Source of the DNA: Notamacropus eugenii
Taxonomy: Eukaryota > Chordata > Mammalia > Diprotodontia > Macropodidae
Reading direction: 5' to 3'
NCBI RefSeq assembly: GCF_028372415.1
Contig: NC_092879.1
Span: 64,024,151-64,088,150, forward strand
DNA: 64,000 nt
Position 1 is the first letter of the stretch. Each line of letters opens with the position of its first letter. The notes beneath the pieces were generated by a model that saw nothing but the letters and a program-made list of their open reading frames with translations, ran no database searches and was not told where the DNA came from. A program made the position numbers and the translations under genes. Of this stretch, positions 55,249 to 64,000 are shown piece after piece.

Positions 55249-56515
55249 CTGTAGGGAAAAGATAGCAAGGAGAATATGGCACAGTGAGAGCAACTGAAGA
55301 ACCGTTTACAGGAAGCATTTTTTAAAATGCCACAACACTTATGCACTGATGCACAATGTTATTTGAATGAAAAATAGGTGTGTGTGGGGGGGTGGGAGAA
55401 AACTGGAGAATTTTAGGTAATGGTGATGTCAACCCAAGCACGTTAACCCTTGTGTTGAAGCTAGGCAAGAATGTCATTGGACAAATTGGGTATTTCCCCG
55501 GCATAGTGAAAGGTTTTAATCCCTTACCAAGCAGAAAACAAGCCAACAGGAAACACATTGGGGCCATTTTTAGGCTAAAAGTAGATTTGCAGACCATGAA
55601 ATAATGCTAGGCTCTCTCTGACTGAGGCTCTCCCTGTTCAGACTTCAGTCAATTTTGATGCCAGAGGACTAAAAGTCATCATAAATTGTTTGAGGTATGC
55701 TTCAACTAGAACCAATCAAAAACTAAACTATGATCAAGTAAATATGTAACTGAAATATTAAGCACAAAGTAGAGTGACTTGAAGACATTCCCTCAAACAA
55801 ACACTTATCAAGTTCAAAGACCAGAACTCTAACTAGTTTAATTTTGTAGATGGCATTAGATGACTGCTAATCATACTTAGTTTCTTCTGACTCCTTTTTA
55901 GTCAAATTCTTGTCTCAAATAACTGATGTCAACCTCTCTCATGAATTTCTTTTCCTCTGGATGTGAAGGTGAATCTAGATCTCTTCATTTGAATATGCTT
56001 CAAACATGAATTTGGAGTATTAGTGTATTCATTTCTGCTCTAATCTGCAGGCTTGTAAACTGTGGTGACTTCTTTATGTCATTGATTTTACAGGGTATGG
56101 AGTAGCATGTGCTTATGTGACCACCCCAACTTATAGCCATAATAGTTCCTTTATCTGAATTAACTAGGAAAGGCTTGACACTTATGTTTCATCAGTGATA
56201 ATAGATAGCTTCAGAAATACTTAGGCATGCAAATGAAAACCACTTTTCCTTACATTGTTCAGTCCAAGGTACTACTTAGCAATTAACATGACAGTAAAAA
56301 AAAAAGTACACACTACAAGCGAGATACAAGCACGGGTTGTGACTGGTGAATTCAGTTGTTTGAGCACAGTGCTAACAAGGCCAAGGTCAAGGATTCAATA
56401 CCCAGGCAGGCCAGTTAGTGTGTTCCATGAACACTTACTGTGAAGCCTCAAGGTCTGCCAGATATTTTGTACATGCACATCTCTGGACATCAAAGAGACA
56501 GGCTAAAGAATAAAT
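55249..56515. other. Unassigned single-copy sequence
   Basis: Short frames on both strands (up to 91 codons at 55322-55597) lack domains. No repeat recognised. Confidence 0.4.
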
Positions 56516-56654
56516 CAGGGATGGGGAACCTGTGGCCTTGAGGCCACATTTGGCCCTCTAGGTCCTCAAGTTTGGCCCTTTGACTGAATCCAAACTGCAC
56601 TTGAGGACCCAGAGGGCCACATGTGACCTTGAGGCTGTAGGTTCCCCACCCTTG
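56516..56654. mobile_element. hAT MITE, short relative of the 9821 element
   Basis: Starts CAGGGATGGGGAACCTGTGG and ends with its inverted match (tgtaggttccccacccttg). Inside, ttgaggccacatttggccc and the inverted agggccacatgtgacctt give strong dyad symmetry. It lacks the central 60 bp of the 9821 copy. Confidence 0.75.
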
Positions 56655-56699
56655 GGACTCAAGAAAATCAATTTTCAAACTGAGTATCTACTTTAGGGT

Positions 56700-56925
56700 T
56701 GGGGGGGGGGCTTTTAGAAAAGTACTACAGGCATGGTCTATGCCCACAAGATGCTAACATATTAATTTGGAAGTCAAAACTACCATCAATGAAACCTGTG
56801 GAAACCACATGAATATTAAATCATACAGTATAAAACAGATGCGCAGTGCAAAATCAGAAATCATTGTGGGCTAAAGGGGCTGAAGATCACTGTGGTAATA
56901 GAGAATACTTCAAGGATAGAAAGAG
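56700..56925. other. Unassigned, with a short G run
   Basis: A run of about ten G lies at 56700-56711. No gene or repeat recognised. Confidence 0.4.
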
Positions 56926-56929
56926 TGTG

Positions 56930-57130
56930 CACATAGCATGAGGTGCAAAGAACTCTGGATTTAGTGAAAGGAGGGATCTGCACTTGAACTTCATCTTTAA
57001 ATGGGAATCAATAACACTTGTAGCACAAACCTTGCTGGGTTGTTGTGAGGCTCAAATAAGGTAGTATAGACGAAGGACCTTCTCAAATATCAAAGTGATC
57101 TATAGATGTCAGGTGACATTAGCATGAGAT
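56930..57130 (+). repeat. MIR-like SINE
   Basis: Plus-strand: atgaggtgcaaagaactctg, cttcatctttaaatggg, gggttgttgtgaggctcaa, aatatcaaagtgatctatag. Confidence 0.65.
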
Positions 57131-58640
57131 TAGGAACAGTGAGTATATAATAGCTTTAGCACCATGACCAGTAAAAAGGGAAATCAGCTCCAGTGGACAA
57201 CACCTTGGATATCAAAAACAGTTCCAAAACATAGGCTGCATATCTGGGGAGTGGGGGTGTACTTGGTAAAAATCAGCTAAGAGTTTTAAGTAGAGGAGGT
57301 ATGTTACATTAAAGATAGTTAATCAGATAATACATCTAGCTTTATGTCTTTTGACAATATGGATTATTGGTAGAGGGAAGGTTAGGTCCGGGTAATCAGC
57401 ATTTTCTTCTTCTTCATCATCATCATAGTGAGCACTTATATAGTGCTCCAAAGTTTGCAAAGCACTTTACAAATATTATCTCTGGTGAGCCTCCAGAGCT
57501 TGGGAAGGGTATATCTGCAATGTTTAAGGATTATGGAAAAGTATACCTCTAGCTCTTCACTCATGTCTCTTCTACCCCTTCCCTAGGCATGTTAAGTCCC
57601 ATGGTAGAGGTTGGTATTATCGCTTGTATCTTGGCCAGTTTTCTTCATAAAGCTTGATTTTGTGATGATATGGCCATTCTAAGATCCACCATTGTGTGCA
57701 CAAATGTCTGAGACTCTTCCCCATCACCGAAAAGGGCTTCTTCTTAAACATTCATATCAAATACAGAAGGAAGAGAGGTAAGGATGACCAAGAAAGGAGG
57801 AACGACTGGAAATACCATCCTGGAAAGAGCAATTACCTACATCACAGGACTAACAAGAGGAACAATTATGATAACATATGTAAAATGTTTTGCAAACCTT
57901 GAACTATATAAATGTTAGTTGTTGTTTATTATTTATTTTCTGAAGAGTTATAGAAAATAAAGTTGAATATATAGGGTGGGGCTAGCTATGGAAGACCATT
58001 AAGGCCAGAAAGAGCAGTATGGATTAGATTGACAGACAATGAGCCATTATAGTTTCTCAAACAGGAGACTATTATAAAAGCAATGTTTATCAGATTTGAG
58101 GATGACAGAATACATGATTCATTACATGAAAGAATCAAGATTCATAATCACATCGACAGACTGGAATGCTGAGTCAAAACCAAGCAGATTATATTTAATA
58201 TAACTGTTTCCCCAGAGACAATACCACTGAGATACTAGAGGATCCCAGGCTAAAATGGACATAGCCATACACAACGGCCTAAAGTCATGTAGGAACTTAG
58301 GAAGGGGCCTTTGACTTCAAAGGAAATTCTTTTCAAAGAGAAGACACAGAAGCCCTTGGATAGGGAAGAACTGTGGCCATGCTCATGTCTATGCTTCTCT
58401 TTCCCAGCCCAGCAGGGAGCTTGGGAGGGCTGCACTGGCCTTCCAATGGCTAAAAGTAAGGAACGGTGGAAGCAAAGCTGGGAATATATGTGAGGTATAG
58501 CCCAGACCAAAACATCAAAAAAGCTGTCTGAGAACCAGTAGCTATACTAATGATGGAAACATCCAGCTCAGAGCTAAATTTTCCCCCTGCCATTGCTTCC
58601 TTGGAGTCCATCTCGGGGAAGCTTCTGTCCAACAACTTGT
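57131..58640. other. Mostly unassigned, two small SINE pieces
   Basis: 57400-57485 is a minus-strand CORE SINE tail (gtttgcaaagcactttaca). 57865-57930 is a plus-strand tail (atgttttgcaaaccttgaac). Frames on both strands at 58250-58635 show no domain. Confidence 0.4.
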
Positions 58641-59335
58641 CTTTCTGTTTTGCCTTCTTTGATTGGTGCAGGGAGGGAGAGGTAAGAAGACTGCATACTT
58701 AAATTTCCAGCTGCAATTAGTATTACAGCTTGCTATAACTTATTCTAATGACTGTGTTTATTTATAGTATTCAATAGCGTTATTAGCACAGGTAGTCATT
58801 AAATATACTTTATGTCCAAGTCTAGAAGTACATGGTTTAGGATTGAGAAAGGTGAAGACAAGGCAAAAGTAGAAGAGGTTTCCTCTACATCAGGCTGGGA
58901 TGGTGGCAAACCAACTAGCCAGTTTTGGCAATTGAATTGACACTCTAGAACATGCTCTAGACTACCTTTTTGACCCTGGAGAGGGACTTCTCAAGGAAAC
59001 AAACTTGTAAGTGGAGAGGCACAGAGGGTTAAAGGATCTGCATGTGAGTGCCTATTTGGCACACATTTCTTGCACCAAGCATTGCACAAAATGGGGACTT
59101 TTCTTTATGCGAACTAAGAAAAATATAAAATCCTTCAGTTCTTTCAAAAAAAATTAACTGCACAAGTATAGGATGGAGGAAAAAGGACTTGGCAGAAATT
59201 AACATGAGATTTCTGGAAATTTTGTCAACCATAAACTCAATATGAGACAATTAGTTTGATAGGTCTACTGGAAAAAAAAAGCACTAGCTTTGTGATTTTA
59301 GGCTTAATCTAAGTTTTTCAAAATTGCTTCATTTT
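58641..59335. other. Single-copy stretch, possible regulatory sequence
   Basis: 58640-58820 is repeat-free (ctttgattggtgcaggg, cagctgcaattagtattac, tgtttatttatagtattcaa). It has the look of a conserved non-coding element, but only by eye. Confidence 0.35.
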
Positions 59336-61149
59336 AACTGAATATAGTTTTTAAATTTATTTTCAAATATTTTATTGAAATTTTTACCTGACCTTTTCCG
59401 AATGTGTCTTTCGCACTCCCCATCCAGTATGCCATCCTTCAAAACAAATATTTTTAAAAGAAAAAAAATAGTCCAACAAAGTCAATCAAAATATCAGTTA
59501 TGTTTGACAGCTTATTCAGTACCCCACACCCATGCTCCACCTTTGTATTGAACTAGGAAGGCAGTTTTCTCAACTCTTTCCAGAGGCAGAGCTTAATCAT
59601 CTTAATTATACAGCCCTTAGTTTATTTATTCATTTTGTTCATTCTGCAAACATTATTGTGGTCATTGTGCATATTGTTGCCATGGTTTAACTTACTTCAC
59701 TCTATAAGTGCATATAAATCTTATCACACTTCCGTCTGTTCTCCATATTTTGTCCTTATGATATAACAACATTATAGTACAATCTCCTTTCACAACTTCA
59801 TTAGCTATTCTGCAATCAAAAGGCATCTACTTTGTTTCTAATTGTTCGCTAGCCCAAAAGTGCTTCAAGACATGACCATTCATCCTTTTCTTTTTCAGAC
59901 CTCCTTGGGTTGTCTGAGTCAAAAAGTATGGACAATCTAATTACTTTCTTTGTGCAGTTACAAAGTGCTTTCCAGAAGACTTGGCCCAATTCATAATTCC
60001 TCCAACAGTGTATTAGTGTGACCTATCTTTTGTCATTTTAACATATATGCTGGGTATGAGATGAAGCCTCAGAGTTGTTTTGATTTCCATTTCCCTGGTC
60101 GTGAGCGGTTTCGAGAAATGTTTCACACATTTAATAGTTTGCAATCTTTCTTAAAGAGAATTCTTCATGGCATGATCACTCAGCCATTAAGGAATGCCTC
60201 TTGGTCTTCGTTATTTGAGTAACTTTCTTATATATCTTGCATATAAGACCTTTCCAGAGATATTTGATGCAAATATTTCTTGGAATTAATGCTTTTTTCA
60301 TTGCTACACTGATTTTATGATCACCTTGATCCCCTGCATGGTCAAGAAATTTCTGCCTAGCCTTATCTGTGAAAGGCATCTGATTATAATCTCTTGTATA
60401 TTTGTGTGATATTAATTTTTATGTTGGGGTTATGTATCATTTTAGAACATATTGTGGCATTTTGTAGAAAATGACTGTTTAAATATAATTGGTGTCAAAC
60501 TGTGTTGTTAGTTTTCTCATCACAGACTGTCAAACACAGAGTCCTCTAAAAAATAATGTATGTTCCTTGGTTTATCAAACACTCTTTTACTAAGCATAAT
60601 CAGATTGATTCTTATCTAGTCTGTTCCACTGATTCATTTTTCCATTTACTTTTCTTAAACCATTACCTAGTCACTTGATGATTATAACTTCATTATATAA
60701 TTTGAAGTCTAGAAGTTCATTCTTACTTTTTTCTTTATTCCCATGACATTCTAGAATTTTTATTTAAACAACTTAGCTTATTATTTTGTCTAGCTTTTCC
60801 AAGTGCTCCCTTAGTAGTTTCATTTCTATTGTATTAAAATTGTAAATTCATTTAAGCAATTTCACTTTATTATGTTGATATTGTCTAATATTAGCAAGGA
60901 TATCCTTCCAATTATTTAAGTAACCTTTTAGTTCTTTAAAGAGTGTTTTGTTATTATATTTATTTAAGTTTTGAATATGCCTTGGAAGATTGAATCCCAG
61001 ATATTCTATGTGTTTTGTCATTATTTTGAATGGGATTTCAATATTATTACATAGAAGTCCTTTCGATTTTGTCGATTTATTTCTTTCTCTTGCCTCATCA
61101 ATATAGCTAATATTTCTGCATCTATGTTAAATAGTGCAGGTCAGACAGT

Positions 61150-61272
61150 GGTAGATGACTGTAAAGCAGGTAGGAGGAGATGGAAATCAGATAGCAGGTC
61201 AGAACTGAGAGTAAAGAATAAATCTAAGAGTCATTTTGAAGGAACAAACAAGAGGACTCTGAGATAGATTGG
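61150..61272 (+). repeat. Local repeat copy interrupting the L1
   Basis: Aligns with 62378-62500: shared agcaggt..g/agtaggcagg, tagcaggtcaga, gaaggaacaaacaagag, ttggctgt/actgactgt, roughly three bases in four. It sits between two L1 blocks that should be adjacent. Source family not identified. Confidence 0.6.
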
Positions 61273-61362
61273 CTGTAAATAGAATTGGGAGAATGACCCT
61301 TGCTTTATTCTATATTTACTGGAGAACTTCTAGTATCTTCCCCAATGCAAAAAATGCTAGGT

Positions 61363-61452
<90 letters not shown>
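61363..61452. repeat. (TA)n microsatellite with TG/CA interruptions
   Basis: About 90 bases of TA units with one tgta and one taca, forming an extensive palindrome inside the L1. Confidence 0.95.
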
Positions 61453-61624
61453 AACTTTTTATCATATTAAAAATAGCTCCTCCAAACCTACACCTTCCAG
61501 GTTTTTTTAAAGCATTAATGGGCATAGTATTTTATCAAAAGCTTTATCTGCATCTATTAATACATTTGTCATCTTGGAGTGCATATTTTTCTTTCTAATA
61601 CAATTAAGTAAAATCTCCAATTAC

Positions 61625-62310
61625 GGAAGCACCAAAAAGTAATATGCTGCCTTGAGAAGTAAATGATACTCCCTCCTCACTAGAAGTTGTAAAGAAGAGG
61701 GCAAATGACCACTTATTCGAAGTATTGGAGGGATGGTTCCCATTTACAAATGGATTGGGCTCAGTGATATCTGAATAGAGCCATAACTAGGAATTTGTAT
61801 ACCTTGGTCAAGTGGAATGAAGTTTTCCTGAGAGAATCGGTGGAGGTTCAACAGCGAAAGGTTAGGGAGGACTTCACAACAACTGCCTATCCCAAATCTT
61901 CTATTTTAATCAGATCCAAAACTCTGGTGCCTCTAAGTTGCTGAAGGACTATGAAATCAGCATCATTTATATTCAATTATCTTGGCCTAAAATCCAGTTT
62001 ACTTTGTCCTACTTAATGTAGGACATTAAACCCCCGAGTTTCCTTCTAATTGTGAGTTCGTATGATTCTTTGGTTGGACAATACTGACAGGTTTTGACTT
62101 AGTATCAGGAGGAGCTCTGAATCAGAGCTGAAAACGAAAGCAAGAAACTTTGTCATGAGGTCATAAACTCTTTGCCCTTTAACACACTGAAGTTATTCAA
62201 GAAAAAGACAGATATTGCTCTGTCAGACATGCTGTAGAAGGGAATCTTCGATAGAAGTTCGACCTCAATAATTTAGAAAGTTTCTTCTAGTTCTGATTCT
62301 CTGAAAATCA
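61625..62310 (+). repeat. CR1/L3-like LINE traces
   Basis: 61655-61740 (atactccctcctcactagaa, agagggcaaatgaccactta) and 62190-62310 (gaagttattcaagaaaaaga, gctgtagaagggaatc, aagtttcttctagttctg) follow the CR1/L3 3' order. Between them nothing is recognised. Confidence 0.5.
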
Positions 62311-62339
62311 TTCTAGCAAGTGTGGGAAGAGTGGATTTG

Positions 62340-62730
62340 GAGCAGGGAGATATTGAAGGTAGCAAAATCAGCAAAGGGCATGGTGCAATAGAGTAGGCAG
62401 GGGGAAATGGGCATCAGGTAGCAAGTCAGAAGTGAGAAGAAAGAGTAAATACAAAAGCCAATTTGAAGGAAGAAACAAGAGAGCTGTTAGACTGACTGTT
62501 AAGGGATGAAGTAGAGAACAATTAATAATAATTCCAAGTTTTCTCCCTCTAGGAAACTGGAAGGAGGATGGGACCCCTGACAAATATAGAGGGATCATCA
62601 AGGGGAGCCTATCTGGGAGTACAGATGATAAGTTCAGCTTGGGTATGCTGGGAACAGTGGGATATCTGTTACTGGGAAGTATTTCAAAATGTCCTACTGA
62701 TGGTGGATACTTATAATTTAAGGAGAGTGG
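62340..62730 (-). repeat. L2-like LINE fragment with second local repeat copy
   Basis: 62520-62660 matches reversed L2 polymerase sequence; the minus strand decodes to K-L-G-I-I-I-N-C-S-L-L, like the L2 block N-L-G-V-I-x-D-S-S-L. 62378-62500 is the local repeat also found at 61150-61272. Confidence 0.55.
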
Positions 62731-64000
62731 ACTCAGAAAATGAAAAAAAATATTTTTTAAAAGTTCACTTGGTTCTATGTACTCCTACCACACAGTACAA
62801 TATCCTGGTCTCCATAGAGACAGCAGCTGAAATGTCGTTTGCTTTAGTACATTTACCAGAATTCTGTATACTTGATTCTTCTTAGAAAATCTTTAGAAAG
62901 TAGTTAACAAACAACACTAATGGTCAATGCTACAATTCCTGTTAAGTGCCAGGGTCTGAAATTTAGTGAACTTGAGTAGCAATCTTTTCGTAAAGGAATC
63001 TATTCTAAAATAAGGGGGAATTGCACTTTTTTCCCCCTGAGGTCATCCATTTAGTTTCTTCTATGGGTCTTCCTGCTCAGAAAGTAACAAGGCTTGGAAT
63101 TCACTCTCACTGGGACAAAAATACTTGAAAGAGAAATATTCAATTCAAGTAGCTTAAGAATTTGGCAGAAAGAGCTGATACCCATGGAGCCAATCATTTT
63201 AAATGGAAAGAAGGCAACTCCCGCATGATTTTTCTCTTGGAAATGAGAAGGTAATTGTATTTAGGCAGATTTAGCTGTCGAACATTTCTCTTTCCCAGCT
63301 ACAGCTGTACTTCTTTTTGTGATACAAATAAGGGGAAAGTAGGAGTAAATGATGAAGAGAGAGGTAAGAACGAAGCATCTACCTCGTAAGAACGAATGCC
63401 TCTACTACCCAACTGTCCCACACTTTAGTCATTATCTGTGATGGCACAATAGTGATGGGGCAAAATTAAGAGAAAGAAACTGGCTACTTTGGACAAGGAA
63501 CAAAGAAAACATCTGTCAGTTTTCAAAGCACCGACACTGGGGGATGGTTCAGGTGGGTTTATTGGCATCCGTGGGGGCTGTGCCTGACTGGATCTCAGAG
63601 ATAGCAGCCAGCCACTCACCAATGTGGCAGCTTCCTACCACTGATTACAGGCTCCACAATTTCTAGTGCCCCAGCATGCCGGGCTGTTCTTCAGCGTTAC
63701 TAGATTATGTGTCAGCCAGCCTTGGGCAGAATAATTTGTTTGAAATTTTCCCGTGCCTGGCTGACTCCCTGCTATCAGCCATCTGGTGGCCTGCTCTATA
63801 CCTTCCGGAGGTGTGAGTTCATGTGGTCTGCCTGGGCAGGGGGGAGGGGATAGTGAGCCACGAGAAGGATGCAATTCTCTAATCTGCATTCAGGAGAGAG
63901 TGGGGTTTCATCATTAGGCCCAATTTATCACTCTGGGCTATTGAGAGTGGGAGAAATCATAGTTCATTACACCACCTTGTTGGAAGGGTCAACACACACT
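62731..64000. other. Single-copy stretch, GC-richer end
   Basis: 63540-63890 is clearly richer in GC than most of the window and has no repeat signature. A donor-like TTG|GTGAGTGG occurs on the minus strand at about 63620, with an ACAG upstream. Two minus frames of 65 and 84 codons have no domain. It could be a conserved non-coding element or an exon. Confidence 0.35.

Larger units (their letters stand above)
59340..61620 (-). mobile_element. Old L1 LINE: ORF2 end and 3' UTR
   Basis: On the plus strand it reads as reversed L1. The 3' UTR is at 59340-60150 (attctgcaatcaaaaggcat, gttgttttgatttccatttc). The C-terminal part of ORF2 follows at about 60200-61130 (cagatattctatgtgttttg, cttgcctcatcaatatagc, gcatctatgttaaatag) and resumes at 61270-61620 (gcaaaaaatgctaggtt, atcaaaagctttatctgcat). 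Stops and shifts are many. It is interrupted by a ~120-bp foreign segment (61150-61270) and by a (TA)n expansion (61363-61452). Confidence 0.8.

Noticed and set aside
58250-58640. Opposed frames of 60-86 codons
   Set aside because: Open on both strands without splice signals or domains; likely chance.
61269-61598. 109-codon plus-strand frame
   Set aside because: Antisense to L1 ORF2 and mostly (TA)n translated as YIYIYI.

Overview
The window looks like intergenic or intronic DNA from a marsupial mammal. The DNA is AT-rich and CpG-poor, and no complete protein-coding gene is visible. It is packed with old interspersed repeats: CORE/MIR-like SINEs, tRNA-headed SINEs with an RTE-type tail, L2, CR1/L3 and L1 LINEs, and small hAT transposons. 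The RTE-tailed SINEs and the L1/HAL1 lineage seen here are what I know from marsupial genomes. I cannot name the species.

Layout. 0-16 kb: SINE and L2 pieces, a CR1/L3 LINE split by a hAT element, hAT MITEs, a ~165-bp direct repeat present twice (12.2 and 14.05 kb), and a SINE split by an LTR-like insertion (15.07-15.49 kb). 16-25 kb: three half-L1 (HAL1-like) elements; one appears to sit inside another, and an old one ends near 24.7 kb. 25-33 kb: L2 3' ends, SINEs and two short palindromic hAT elements. 33-35.6 kb: a long L2 copy on the minus strand with a recognisable endonuclease motif. 39.8-42.4 kb: a minus-strand HAL1. 42.8-50.4 kb: SINEs, L2 3' ends, a hAT element inside a SINE with an 8-bp target duplication, and an old L1 tail. 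50.4-54.7 kb: an L2 split by a ~3-kb HAL1 with its 5' end present. 54.7-64 kb: mostly single-copy sequence, then a minus-strand L1 (59.3-61.6 kb) that is itself interrupted, an L2-like piece and a GC-richer end.

Host genes. Two minus-strand segments could be exons: 55171-55248 (78 bp, good splice sites, no frame break) and 44635-44812 (open frame of about 60 codons, weaker acceptor). I recognise neither protein and cannot show that they belong to one gene. Several single-copy AT-rich stretches could be conserved regulatory elements, but that needs cross-species alignment.

The most informative system is the HAL1 family: L1-like elements that carry ORF1 (coiled coil, RRM, C-terminal domain) and run straight into a 3' UTR with no reverse-transcriptase ORF. 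They share a 3' UTR microsatellite position at which each copy carries a different repeat unit. I found no convincing wholly new biological system.
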